A stretch of DNA of 64,000 nucleotides. It comes from Eutreptiella sp. 'Long Island Sound 2002'. Its lineage: Eukaryota; Euglenozoa; Euglenophyceae; Eutreptiales; Eutreptiaceae. Under the pieces are notes generated by a model. That model was not told where the DNA came from, did no database searches, and saw nothing but the letters and a program-made list of their open reading frames with translations. This document shows positions 9,724 through 20,300 of this stretch, in pieces (the stretch's first letter is position 1; each line of letters starts with the position of its first letter). The stretch lies in contig OZ038381.1 of the NCBI GenBank assembly GCA_964036045.1, positions 63,674,242-63,738,241 of the forward strand, given 5' to 3'. Position numbers and translations under genes: made by a program.

Positions 9724-10977
9724 TTACCCGGGGGGTTGCCATATCTGCTCCAGGACGTGCGGGTGTGTTTGCTGGAGGTAGTCGAGGGTCTGGAAGAAGC
9801 ATCGCTGGATGCCGGGCATGTCCTCCTCTTTGAGGTGGGGGTAGTTTTGGGTGGGGGTGTCTGGGCCCGGCCACAGCAGCGTCATGAGGCGGGCTGCCAC
9901 CATGTACGGGCATAGTTGTGGGGTGGTCCGGCGTGGGGGGGTGGGTCCCCTGCGGTTTGGGGCGGCTTCCCTCTGCTGGGGGCGCAGCGTGACCACCCAC
10001 ACCCATCGGTCCGTGGGGATCCCCCAGGTCCGTTGGGTCCACTTGGCGAGGCATTACATCGCCCTACCAAGGCCCTGGTAGCTGCTGCGGATGGAGAGCA
10101 GCGTGTCCAGGGATTTGGGTTCCCACGTGCCCCAGATGTGGGGGTCGTCCGGGTCGTCCCCCCTGGCGTACGTGTCGGGGCCTGGGTGTGTGTGGGGGGG
10201 GGTGTAGTCGGCGGGGAGGAGGGAGTCGGTGCCGTGTACTACCCAGTGGTCTGTGGGTGCGTGGTAGTTGGTGGTGGAGAGGGTGTAGTGCAGATTGTAC
10301 ATGAGGGTCATGTACGTGGAGGGGGCTGGCTGCTGCTCGTCGGGGGTGGGGATGTCCCCCGGAACGTGGTGCCGGAAGTTGCTCAGGGAGGCCATCCGGG
10401 CTACCGTTGTTTCCCGCTCCCACTCTTTGGTGCTGTCGGGGGTGGCGCCGGGGGGGGGGTGGGCCATGTCGGGCTCGTGGTAGCGGGTGCGGCCCTTGGT
10501 GTCGACCCGCCCCGGCACGGGGTGTCCGACCAGGTGTCGCCCCCAGTCGATGGGGGGCACGCAGATCCGGCTCCCCGTGGGGGGCGGGCTCTCGCCGTCT
10601 GGGGTGGCGCGTGGGGGGCGCTCGTGTCGGGCGACGTGGAGGAAGGCCTCGAAGAGGAAGTCTCTGACGCCTTCCCCCAGGGTGGCCGCCTGGACCAGGG
10701 TGGCCGCCTGGATGGGGGTGCTGGTGCCGGAGGTGCGGAGGTACAGCACGACGTCCTGTTCCCCGAGTCCCCGGAGGTGCTGCCGTACCGCTGCGGGGTT
10801 GTGTAGGGCGTAGGGTTCGGTCGGTGCGGCGGCTGGTGGTGCGGGGTGTGATGGGGGGGGTGGTGTGGGTTGGGAGGGGTGGTCGTCGTTGTCGCGCGTG
10901 GGGTCCGGTGATGGGGTCTCTTGTGTCGGTCGCGGGAGGGGGAATTCGCGGTGGCGTGTGTCGGGGGGGTATCAATG
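9724..10977 (-). pseudogene. Polyprotein segment of unknown function, LINE-like element
   Basis: One frame is coherent from just after the TGA at 10978 to the TAA at 9724, broken only by a TGA at 10972 and a TAA at 10054. It begins Pro-rich, then has a well-formed region: ALHNPAAVRQHLRGLGEQD, VRDFLFEAFLHVARHE, a proline-rich stretch, then MTLMYNLHYTLSTTNYH, and after the TAA a helical LKEEDMPGIQRCFFQTLDY. The frame is the same as that of 10978-13150, so it is probably the continuation of the same polyprotein and not a separate gene. The stops can be explained by CGA to TGA and CAA to TAA changes. No family was recognised. Confidence 0.5.
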
Positions 10978-13150
10978 TCAATTGACTGGTGTTGGCTGCC
11001 GCGTGTTGTGTCCGTGGCCTGGTCTCGGGGGGGGGGGGCGGGGGGGGGTCGGTGTGGGGGTGGCGCTGTTGGTGGTGGGGGGGTCCGGGTTGGGTGTTGT
11101 GCTGGCTGGGGGTCTGGGCGTCCCTGTGGGTCGTGTGGGTGTTGCGTGTGTGCGCCGTGTGGGCCTTGCGGTTCTTGACTGGTTGTGGTGCCGGGGTGTG
11201 GGTGGGAGGCGGCCGCATGAGCGTCCGGGTGGGGCTGTGGTCCGTATGTAATGGGTTGCTGCTGGTGGATGGTGCTCGCTGGTATGGGGTGTGGGTGGGG
11301 GGGCTGCTGGTGGTGGTGGGGTGGGGGGGGCGGGGGTGGGTGTTGTGCTGGCTGGGGGTCCGGGCGTCCCTGTGGGTCGTGTGGGTGTTGCGTGTGTGCG
11401 CCGTATGGGCCTTGCGGTTCTTGACTGGTTTTGGTGCCGGGGTGTGGGTGGGAGGCGGCCGCATGAGCGTCCGGGTGGGGCTGTGGTCCGTATGTAATGG
11501 GTGGCTGCTGGTGGATGGTGCTCGCTGGTATGGGGTGTGGGTGGGGGGGCTGTTGGTGGTGGCCGGGCGCTCCTACTAGGCCCTGGTGTTGCTGGCGTGC
11601 GTGCGCGGCTCCTCGCGGGTCCATGGGTGTGTACCGTGGCTCGTATGTCGTGGGCCCGTGTAGCGGGGGCGGCGGGTGGTGCTGGACCGCGTGGTGGTGG
11701 TGTGGAGGGTGTGCTGGTTGTGTGTGGTACCCCGGCGTTGGTGGGTGTAGCGGCAGGGGCTGGTGGTGGTGGAATACGTGATGGTGTGGTGCGGTGATGT
11801 GCGCTATGTGGGGTGGGTGGTTCGCGGGGCCTGGTTGTGCTGGGGCGTGGTGGCGATGTAGCCGGTGGGCGTTGCTGTAGCATGGGGGCATTAGGGGGTA
11901 GGGGTTGGGAGGGACGGGGGCGTGGTGGTGGTGTTGGTGGTGCCATGTCCCCTGGCTCTGCGCGTAGGGGGGTGCCTGACATGGTGTGGACGTGTCTCGG
12001 CGGTGGTTGCTGACTGGGCTGCAGGGTTTGGGTGCTGCGGTACGGTGGTGGTGGTGGGCGCTGGCGGTGGCGGTGTTTTTGGTGTGCCCCGGGGGTCTTG
12101 GTGTCGGGTGGTGCGGTGTGGCTTGACCCGGGCCTTGGTCGGGGTTTCGCGCCCTGCTGGCGGGCGCGTTGGCGGGCCCCCTGACCTGTCTTGGTCTTCT
12201 TGGCCTCCTGGGTGTCGGGGGCGGGTGAACCCCCTTGTCCCCGTGGGGGCGACAGGGAGCGGGCGTGCCAGCGCTGTGCCTCTTGGAGGCTCGTCTTGAG
12301 GCCTCTGACGTAGGTTTCCTGGTCCGTGAGGCCCATCCGCGTGGCTGTGGCCTCGTCAGGGGCGGCCAGGTGGGCGTCCCGAAAAGACGCCCAGCCCTCC
12401 GGGGGCTTCTGTTGTGCGGGGTCGGGGTGGTGTGCCGGGTAGAGGAGTGCGCTGAGTGGGTAAGGTGTTCCCTTCCGTCGGCCGAGGGCATTGTTGAACC
12501 GGCGGCAAGTGATTCGGAGGTAGGCAGCTATCCCCTCTGGTGCCGTGTCGGCCCACGCTTCCGGCGTCAGGGCTGCTGCTTGGGAGGCCGGGAGTTGTGA
12601 GTCTGGGAGGTGTAGGTCTCGGTGGTGGAGGTATAGGGCGAGGAGGATGTGGCGGGCCGCCACGTTCAAGCCGCCGCCGCTGTGGCGTACGGGTGGGCTG
12701 TGGGGGGGCAGGGGTGTGCTGCCCGTGGCCACGGCTATGGTCCATGCGTGGTCCGCCGCGTCAGCCACGTAGTACCCTCCCAGGTGGTCCCGGAGGGTGT
12801 CGGTGAGGAACCCGAAGAAGCTGGGGTGGCTGGCGGGGGGGGGTGCTGCTGGGGCCGCGGGCCGCTCGCGGTGGTGGGGGTTGAGGTCCCCGCAGTGGAG
12901 GCAGTGGGTGAGGCGGTGCGCGGCTCCCAGGCAGACCCAGTGGTCTGGATTGCAGGGCAGGGCTGTCTGTGGTAGCCGCTGGCGAACGCAGAGGGGACAT
13001 GCGGTGGCTGGCGGTTGGTGGTACCTGTTGACGGACGGCGGCGTGGGGGGATGGGGGCTGGTGGCGCGCGCATGCTGGTGGAAGTGTGTGCGGTGCCTGT
13101 GGTGCCCGTGTGTGCTGTGCCAGTGCTGTGCTCGGTGGACGGTGTGTAGA
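10978..13150 (-). pseudogene. C-terminal polyprotein segment: Cys/His-rich motif, helical part, Pro/His tail
   Basis: From about 13150 downwards this frame carries a Cys/His-rich motif (CPLC, then ALPC, HWVC and HCLHCG around 13000-12890) that looks like a zinc-binding module. A helical region follows (FFGFLTDTLRDHLGGYYV; ARHILLALYLHHRDLHLP; TYVRGLKTSLQEAQRW), then a very long Pro/His/Thr/Gln-rich tail containing an 82-residue tandem duplication. The frame has no ATG before 12768 and opens upstream, so it is read as the continuation of the RNase H segment after a frame change. LINE ORF2 proteins often end in a CCHC-type zinc motif; the spacing here differs. It ends in TGA at 10978, with the same frame resuming behind it. 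Confidence 0.5.
11066..11560 (-). repeat. 246-bp in-frame tandem duplication
   Basis: The landmark GCTGGCTGGG occurs at 11101 and 11347, 246 bp apart, within two nearly identical units. Because 246 is divisible by three, the polyprotein tail gains an 82-residue repeat (containing PPTPHTSEHHPPAATHYIR-type sequence) without a change of frame. Sequence divergence between the units is low, so the duplication is recent or kept by selection on frame. Confidence 0.75.
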
Positions 13151-13850
13151 CGTGGTGGGGATTCCGTGTTGGTATGTTACGGGGTAGGTTCTCGACCGTG
13201 GGGGTGCGTTGCTGGGTGCCGGATGCGTCAGTGAAGTAGATGATGTCGGTGTCGCTGGGTATGGGTAGGCGGGCGATTGCTGTGGGGTGATAGACGTAGA
13301 TGGGGTTCCCCTGGGCGGTTCTGGCGGTGATTTGCGTGGGTTGCTGTAGTGGCGCTGCATAGACGCCTATCCCCTGGGTGATGATGGCCTGGGCTCGTGG
13401 GGTGAGGCGGAGGAGGCCCCTGTCTGGGCGCCCCTGGGTGATATACGCGTACATCAGGTGGAAGAGGTATCCCGTATTGGGGTGGAACTTGTGGCACGTG
13501 ATGGTCTGTCGCCGCTCCCTGTCGTCTTTGTCGCCGCGGAGGGTGGGGCATTTGTGCTGTAGGGGGCGCATGGGTGCCTCCTGAGGTCCTGCGCGGTGTG
13601 GGTCGCAGCGGTCGTACTCTATGGCTACGCTGTCCGGGTCTGCCCGCTCGTTGGTGAACGTCCATGTTGCCGTCAGTGTTCGGGTCCAGGCTACGTGCGC
13701 CGGTGGTCTGGGGGTACCGTGTGAAACCAGGGGGAGAGCCATGCCTACTGGTCGGCGGTGGCGGCGGCGGTGGGGGTGCGGTAGTGGGTGGAGATGAGGT
13801 GCAGCAGGGGCCACGGAGTGTCGAGGGCTGCCGGGCCGCAGTGCCAGCAC
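12735..13850 (-). pseudogene. RNase H-like segment of the LINE-like polyprotein
   Basis: The coherent part runs from about 13,700 to 13,180. It includes basic and Cys/His residues (MRPLQHKCPTLRGDKDDRER, TITCHKFHPNTGYLFH) and then IIYFTDASGTQ (about 13214-13244). The TDASG core is the first catalytic motif of RNase H (Asp). The other acidic residues could not be placed because the frame changes downstream, near 13.18-13.1 kb; the rest of this frame to 12735 looks compositional. RNase H in a LINE removes the RNA template during second-strand synthesis. The frame is the same as that of the RT, with a different frame used in between. Confidence 0.5.
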
Positions 13851-14422
13851 GTGCGTGGTATGCCCTGGTCACTGTGTCTGACTGGTGGTACATCCGTCTC
13901 CGGTGCATTGTGTTTGGGGATATACCAGGGGGCATGGTGTCGCTGGACAGTGCGGGTAGCATGTTTGTGGCCGTTTGGTGCTAGCAGCAGGATGGTGGGT
14001 GGTGTCCAGCCTTCGGCTGACGGGGTGGGCTCCCCCTGCGTCGTGCCGATGTCGTTGGGGGTCTCGTGCTCGCTCCGGCGGGGCCGGGGGTGCTGGCGCT
14101 GGAAGGCTGTGTACGCCGTGTCGATGTCCTTGGGCCCCGGCATGTCGCGCCCTGCCTTCGTAGCACACGCGCGGAGGTACGCTTGGAAGACGTGGCGTGC
14201 TGGCCATTGTGGGTCGGAAAGGAACGGGGCGTGGTGGGCGTCGCATTGGGCCATGATCTTCATCTGTGTTAGGGTGATATACACTATTGTGATGGTGGCC
14301 CCCACGAGGCGTAGGGTGTCCACCTCGCCTGCCGGGCGTCGGTGGATGTCGGTGTGTGTTGCCACGAGTCGCCCCTGTTGATCGCAGTGGTGGTTTGTCA
14401 GGATGGAGGAGTTGTAGCTGGG
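13745..14422 (-). pseudogene. Frame-shifted segment between RT and RNase H
   Basis: Near 14.40-14.42 kb the protein-like signal leaves the RT frame and continues in another (ILTNHHCDQQGRLVATH, then GEVDTLRLVGATITIVYITL, AQCDAHHAPFLSD), ending in a TAG at 13745. In the overlapping part of the RT frame the sequence becomes Pro/Arg/His-rich, which marks it as the wrong frame. A one-base indel is the simplest cause. A programmed frameshift is possible but no slippery heptamer was identified. The function is unknown; it would correspond to the thumb-to-RNase H connector. Confidence 0.45.
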
Positions 14423-17318
14423 CCAAGATGCCAGTGCCCACGGAGGTGGAGACGCCGTGTTGCGCCAGTATCCACCGGGGGCAGGTGTTGCGGGCCATTT
14501 GCGCTTCTTTTATGCGTATGGCTGCCGCCTCGCGAACTTCTGGTTGGTGGTTGTGTGTTACCCTGTGTAGGAGGTGTGCTGCGTGTTTGGCATAGGCCAT
14601 GTCGGCCAGGGCGCCTGTATTGTCCCCGTAGTAGCGCCAGTGGGCCATCATGGCCTCCTTGGGGAAAGACGTGGGCCAGCCTCCGTGTTGCGCCCATGCC
14701 TTCGTCACTTGCTGTCGAGCGTGGCGTAGTGCGTCTTGGGGGCGCGGGAGGTGCAGGGCTTGGTACCCGATGGCCGCGTTGAGCACTGCTTCCATGAAGT
14801 ACGCCAGGCCCTGCGTAGACAGGAGGTCTCCCCTGGCAATTTGGGGTAGCCGGGCGAGGCGCTCCTCCAGCTTGCTTGGGAGTGTGATGTGGTGGTGCCG
14901 CGTGGCCTGTGTGACTCCCAGGTGGACTGTGGTGTCTTCCAGGTGTAGGGGTTCGCCTTTCCGGATGTGGGGGGTGGGGGTCTTGGCGTCGGCCAGCCCG
15001 ACCAATTTGCGGGGGTGCACTAGGAGCTGGTGGGCGTCCAGGTAGGTTGTGGTGAGGTGGAGAATGGCGGACGCTTGATCGGTGGTCGTTGGTAGCCCTG
15101 CGTTCTCAGGGTTGCGGTGGCGGGTGGCCGTAGTTAGGAGGTTGTCATCCGCGAAGTTGATGAGGGGGGACCGTAGCGGGTATGGGGCGTACCCCGGGTA
15201 TACCCGTGCTAGCTCGAATGCCAGTGGCAGGGTGACGAGGAGGTAGAGGAAGGGGCCTTCGGCGCCTCCCTGGGGGACCCCGCTGTCTGTGCCGGTCCAG
15301 GGGGTGAGGCCTGCGGCTGTGATGACGGCGTAGAGTCGGGTCTGGATGTACCCGGTCATGAAGGATAGGAATGGGAGGCCCATGGCATCCCATACCTCCG
15401 TGAGGAGCCGGTGTGGGGCGTGGGGGAACGCGCCTTGGACATCGAGGGAGGCGATGATCATCTCGTAGGGGTTCATGTCCAGTGCGGTGTCCTGGAGGAA
15501 GATGGCCTCGTGGGGGGACCTGCCGGCCATGGCTCCCCACATGCTGGCGGGCACGTGGGCGAAGACCGCTGGCGCGATGCGGCCCAGGATGAGCGTCCAC
15601 ACCAGCTTGACCTCGGTGGTGGCGCAGACTATGGGCCGCCAGTTTCCCGGCTGCGCCCAGTCCCCCTTTTTGTAGAGGGGGTGGACCAGGTTGGCCCACT
15701 CAGGGGGGATGGGCGTGGCGCCCGTGACGATGTCCCACAGGCGGGCTGCCAGGCGGCGTTTGACGGGCAGGGTGAGACGTTGGTACGCTTCGGCCGGCAA
15801 ACCGTCGACGCCCGGCACGACCCCCTTCTTCAGGCGGTCTAGGGCGCGTTGCAGTTCTGAGATGCTGAAGGGGTCGTGTTCGATGGCGCGCCGCTGTTCC
15901 CGGTTGAAGACCCTGGGCACATGCTCGCGGATGGTGTTTCTGGTGTGGGGGTCGAGCTCGGGGAGGGAGTCCCCGTGTTGTGCCTGGAAGCTGTCCAGGA
16001 CTGCCTGGAGGACGGCGTCGGGGTCATTGGTGAGGCCTCCTTCAGGGGTGCGTACCGCGTGGATGATACGGCGGCCCGTGTCCTCCAGGATGCGGCTGAC
16101 GTACCGTAGGGACTTGTACGGCGTGTTGTTTCTGCCGTATCTTTCGCGTTCTTGGTCTGCGGCCGCTATGCGGTGGGCGTGCCATTCCTGGAGTTGGTGG
16201 CGGCGGGTGGTGAGGAGCGCACGGAGGTGGGCGTCCCGGTCTCGTGCCTCCGGTGTGCTGGGGCGTAGCAGGGTGGCGAGTTCCCCTTTCGCGGTCCAGA
16301 TGTCATGGACGAGTCGCTGGAGGGTGAGGTCTGGTGGTGCTCCCGTGTGGTTGGTGTCACGCTCCATGCCGGATGCTTGTGCCGCCCGGCGCATGGCGGT
16401 GGTGAGTGTCGGTGCACCCGGGCGGCGCAGGATGGCGTGTAGGGCCCTGTTATACCTGTGCCAGGCGCCGTGGTCGTCCTCGGCCGGGAACTGCAGTGTG
16501 GGTGGGAGGGTGTCGTCTGGTAGGGTGGCCGCGGGTGGGGGTAGGTTGGGGATGATGAGGTCGATGTAGAGGGGCCGGTGGCCCGTGCCTGTGGGCGGGA
16601 GGTCCCCGTAGGCTGCTTCGTGGACGCGCACCGTGGTTGGGTCCCCGTAGCACGTGTCGATGCGGGATTGGTGGGTGCCGGCTTGGTGGGGGTAATGGGA
16701 GGGTGTGCCGGTGAGTCCTGCCGTGAGGTTGGTGAGGCCCAGTTGGTGCATGGCGTCCCGGACAGCTGTGTCCGTGGCTGTGGGTGGGCCGGTGCGGTCG
16801 TCGTCGGTGGGGGCGGCGTTTAGGTCGCCTATGATGATGGTGGATGCCAGGAGGGAGAATCGGCGGTACGCCAGGCTCAGGGTGTCCAGGAAGTCCTTGG
16901 TCTCCTCCCCGAATGGGACGTGCGTGAGTAGCACGTTTAGCTGCCATCCGGGCCCCACGCACTCGTACGCCCCGAGGCGACCATCCACTCCGAGGTCGTG
17001 GTGGGCATGTACCGTGACCGACGTCTTGTGGTAGAGGGGCACCCCCCGTTCCCAGTGGGCGTGATATTTGTTCCCCTCCGGGTCCAGGATCGGTGCTGGT
17101 TCGGGTTGGTCCGCCCTGCGGAGGGCTTGCTCCAGGAACCCCAGGAGGTCTGCGCCTTGGGGGTGCGGCCCGGGCATGGCTTGCAGTGTGGCGGCCTTGG
17201 TGGGGTCGTAGGTGACCGCGGGCTCGTTGAGGATGTTGATGCGGGCGTGGGCTTCCGCAGGTGCCGGTTTCTGGGGACCGGTAGTTGGGGGGGCGGGCCG
17301 TGTCCGGCCCTGGCCCCG
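13869..17318 (-). CDS. Endonuclease-reverse transcriptase (LINE ORF2-like)
   Basis: From the codon after the ORF1 stop the frame is open to 13869; the first ATG is at 17177. Numbering from that Met, an exonuclease-endonuclease-phosphatase (EEP/APE) domain covers about 1-205 plus some N-terminal codons before the Met (RINILN): IIIGDLNA at 114-121, SRID at 171-174 and GHRPL at 199-203, where the usual Ser-Asp-His has lost its Asp (TGTGH). Reverse transcriptase follows: VPGVDGLPAEAY near 454, catalytic Asp579 in SLDVQGAF, GVPQGGAEGPF at 633-643 and FADDN at 675-679 with Asp677 and Asp678. Such proteins nick target DNA and prime reverse transcription on it. The true frame leaves this one near residue 920. 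Because the EEP domain starts before the first ATG, expression by read-through from ORF1 is likely. Confidence 0.85.
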   Translation of the reverse strand, partial: RGQGRTRPAPPTTGPQKPAPAEAHARINILNEPAVTYDPTKAATLQAMPGPHPQGADLLGFLEQALRRADQPEPAPILDPEGNKYHAHWERGVPLYHKTSVTVHAHHDLGVDGRLGAYECVGPGWQLNVLLTHVPFGEETKDFLDTLSLAYRRFSLLASTIIIGDLNAAPTDDDRTGPPTATDTAVRDAMHQLGLTNLTAGLTGTPSHYPHQAGTHQSRIDTCYGDPTTVRVHEAAYGDLPPTGTGHRPLYIDLIIPNLPPPAATLPDDTLPPTLQFPAEDDHGAWHRYNRALHAILRRPGAPTLTTAMRRAAQASGMERDTNHTGAPPDLTLQRLVHDIWTAKGELATLLRPSTPEARDRDAHLRALLTTRRHQLQEWHAHRIAAADQERERYGRNNTPYKSLRYVSRILEDTGRRIIHAVRTPEGGLTNDPDAVLQAVLDSFQAQHGDSLPELDPHTRNTIREHVPRVFNREQRRAIEHDPFSISELQRALDRLKKGVVPGVDGLPAEAYQRLTLPVKRRLAARLWDIVTGATPIPPEWANLVHPLYKKGDWAQPGNWRPIVCATTEVKLVWTLILGRIAPAVFAHVPASMWGAMAGRSPHEAIFLQDTALDMNPYEMIIASLDVQGAFPHAPHRLLTEVWDAMGLPFLSFMTGYIQTRLYAVITAAGLTPWTGTDSGVPQGGAEGPFLYLLVTLPLAFELARVYPGYAPYPLRSPLINFADDNLLTTATRHRNPENAGLPTTTDQASAILHLTTTYLDAHQLLVHPRKLVGLADAKTPTPHIRKGEPLHLEDTTVHLGVTQATRHHHITLPSKLEERLARLPQIARGDLLSTQGLAYFMEAVLNAAIGYQALHLPRPQDALRHARQQVTKAWAQHGGWPTSFPKEAMMAHWRYYGDNTGALADMAYAKHAAHLLHRVTHNHQPEVREAAAIRIKEAQMARNTCPRWILAQHGVSTSVGTGILAQLQLLHPDKPPLRSTGATRGNTHRHPPTPGRRGGHPTPRGGHHHNSVYHPNTDEDHGPMRRPPRPVPFRPTMASTPRLPSVPPRVCYEGRARHAGAQGHRHGVHSLPAPAPPAPPERARDPQRHRHDAGGAHPVSRRLDTTHHPAASTKRPQTCYPHCPATPCPLVYPQTQCTGDGCTTSQTQ

Positions 17319-20300
17319 TCAGGCGTCGAGGAGGTCGATGACGCCCTGAGCTGCGGGTGCCTTGCGGTTCCGCTTCTGGGGCTGGGGTAGGGCCCATGCA
17401 TTGTGGACTTCGCCTGTGTACTCGGTGCCGGTGAGGTGCTCCGTGTCGGGGGTGCACAGCTGCATGGGGACCATCTCACGACCTGTTTGGTCTCGCCAGA
17501 GTTCGATGGTGCGCCCCAGCTTCCCGTCGTTGGGGTTGGCCGGGTCCCACTTGACGTGGATCTTGAACCCCTGGTGGTCCCCGGTGACGAGGTACCGGTG
17601 CTTGACCTCCCCTGCGGCCCATATCCACTTGGAGGGGCCCGTGGCCGTGGGGTACTCGAAGGGCAGCTGCACCCGGGTGCCGATGGCGTATTCGGGATAC
17701 AGGGCAGTGGCTTCCCCTTTGGTCCAGCTCTTCGGCTTGGCCCTTGGCTTTGGCGCGGGTTTGGTCTGTGTGGGGGCCTTGCGCTTCTGCGCACCTTGGC
17801 GGCGCCGGGCAGCGGGTTGTCCCCGTTGGGGAGGTGCGCCCTGGGGCTGCTGTGCGGGTGCGTGGCCCGGTGCAAACACGGGGTGTTCGCGGGCGGCTGG
17901 GACGTCGGGCTTGGACGTGGGGACGGGGTCCTTCAGCTGGAACACTTGCTTGGTCATGAGGCCAAGTACTTCCTCGGCCTCCTGCAGGGAGTCGGGCGGG
18001 TCCGTGGGCCAGGTGAGGAGCCGGTGCCCAGTGCCTGCCCCGTGGCGGCGCATGTGGGGCGTGTAGCGGGTGGCGTGGCGTGTCCACGCTGGGGTGCGTT
18101 CCGGGGGGAGGGGGCCTTCTGGCGCCCCCTGCGCCCAGTAGAGGGCGTAGTGCAGCGCTTCCCAGGCTGCCTCTGGGGCGTGGGGGATGCGTGCGGCGAG
18201 TCGCAAGCGGTCTCCTCCGCGTGGTGGGGGCGGGACTTCGTCGTCGGGGGCGTGTGCCGATGCCCGTCTGACCTTGGCGTGGTCGTCCCATTCCACCGTC
18301 CACCAGGTGTCCCGGTGTTTGAGGATGTGGACCTCCGTGGTGCTCGGGGGGGCATCCATGGCGTCCCAGCTGACGACCTGGATGGGGCGGACCGCAGGGT
18401 GGGTCTTCGGAGGTGCTCGCATGTTGAGGAATTGATGGATGTCCTCGGCGGTGGGGCCCGCGTCGGGGGCGTCCTGCGCTGCTTGGGCTAGAGGTGGGGA
18501 GGGGCGGTCCTCCCAGAGGCGGGAGGCGGACGCCGTGGCGTACATGGCTGCGATCAGGACGTGTTCCATCAGCCCTTCCACCATGAGGTGGTTTTCCCCC
18601 TCCAGGTCTCGGAGGATGGTGGCTTCCGCCTTTAGGGTGAGGAGTGCGATGGCGCGTTTGGGTCCCGGTGTGGCGTGCGTCGGCTCATCTGGCGGGCGTC
18701 CGTCGGATGGGGTGTGGGGGGGGCGCTTCTGGAAGGGGGATGGTCCCACCGCCAGGTGCTCGACAAGGTGTAGCGGTATGGCGTGGTGGCGGTCCGCTGC
18801 GGGCAGGAGGTAGGGGTGTGGGTCCCCGGGTATCGTGCCGAGGAATATGCCCCCCCTGTAGGTAGGGGTGGGCAGGGGTTGCTGCAGAGCGCCTGCGCAT
18901 GGCAGTGCGCACCGAGGGTTGCAGTGGGTGCATGGGGCTGTCATGGGGTGCGGTACCGCGTACACGGTGAAGGGCCCTACCGCGCGCTGGATGTGGCGGG
19001 GGATGATGGTGCAGAGGTCCGCCACCCGTGCCGTGCGGCTTTCGCCATAGTATATCCAGAGTGTGTCCTCCAGTGCCATTTTGGGGCGTAGCTTGCGAGC
19101 CAGTAGGTTCAAGGTGCTTTTGTGGGTGGCCTCGGTGACGGTGGCGGTTCCAGCGTTAATGCGTGGGAGCAGGTGGTTTTGGTGGTGTGCCGCGGCCCGT
19201 CTGCGGGCGGTGTGGAGGGCGGTGCTGTCGGCGGGAGGGGGCGCGTGGTGGGTGGGCCTTTTGCGCGGGGTCGGGGCGACGTGTAGGGGATGCTTCCATG
19301 CCGGGCGCGGGTGGTGTTGCGGTGGCTGGAGGCCAGGGTAGGTGGTGGAGGTGTATATGGTGACGGGGGAGCGCTCATGCGTGGCCTGGAGGTAGTAGTG
19401 GTCGCAACCCGTGTTGTGGGTGACGATGACGTTTGGCGTTGGTATGTCGTAGTGGAGTGCGGTATTGGGGAGTTGTTTGGTGATGCGTGCCGTCGCGTCC
19501 CCCGTTTTGGGCGCGGTGTCGTCGGGCACGAGGATGTGGACTGCCCACGCATCGTGGGCGGGGAGGTCGGGGTCCGGTAGGGTGGGATGAATGGGGCGTC
19601 CCCAGAAGTGTGTGAAAGCTGGGTTGTGGCGTGCCGCCGTTTCCTTGATGATGGACGGTGCCCACTGGGGTGGCGCCCCGACTTGCTGGGCCATGGCGGC
19701 GACGGCGTGGGCGATCGCTGTGAGGTCTGGGTCGATGCCAGGCTGGTCTGCCGGTGGCTGCAGGCCCCCTTCTGGTGCGGGGTGGTGCCACCATAGGGTG
19801 TAGCCCTTTTGTGTGTTATCGTGGGGGGTGTGCACGAGGCCCTGGTGGTTGGAGATGGCGGTCTTGAGGGCTTCCGCTGCCTCGCAGTGGAGGGTGCGCG
19901 TGTAGGCCCAGACTCCGGTGGGGGGGGCCGCCCCGGTGTGGGATTCGGCCGTGGTGGGGGCCGGCTCGAGGGTGTGACTGGTGAGGGAGGGTCTGTGCAG
20001 CCTTTCGTGCAGGGGGGCGCACACGTGTGCCCACCTGTCCGCCCATCCCTGTTGGGCGCTTCCTGTGTCTGCTCCTGTGGGCAGTCGCACGATGACCACG
20101 TGCCAGGGGTGTGACCCCGGTACTACGGTGGGGGGTGTGGTGTACTCGTGAGCGTGTAGCCATACTGCGGTGTCGGCGTTCGCCGTCACGTAGTCCTCTC
20201 CCTCCGCTGTGTGGACGTTTTCGACGGCGGCCTCTCCCTCTAGGGTGAGGAGGAGGTGTGTGCCGGGGGGCTGCGCGTGCGTCTCCGCATCCCCGAGCCA

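Noticed and set aside
6548-10806. Long plus-strand frames (for example 8090-9205, 9064-9915, 9916-10806)
   Set aside because: Gly/Val/Arg/Trp-rich shadows of the strand-biased minus-strand coding region; the minus frames carry the recognisable motifs.
10064-12491. Alternative minus-strand frames of 466 and 696 codons
   Set aside because: Almost pure Pro/His/Thr/Arg/Ser; the protein-like signal (helices, aromatic residues, Cys/His motif) is in another frame of the same strand.
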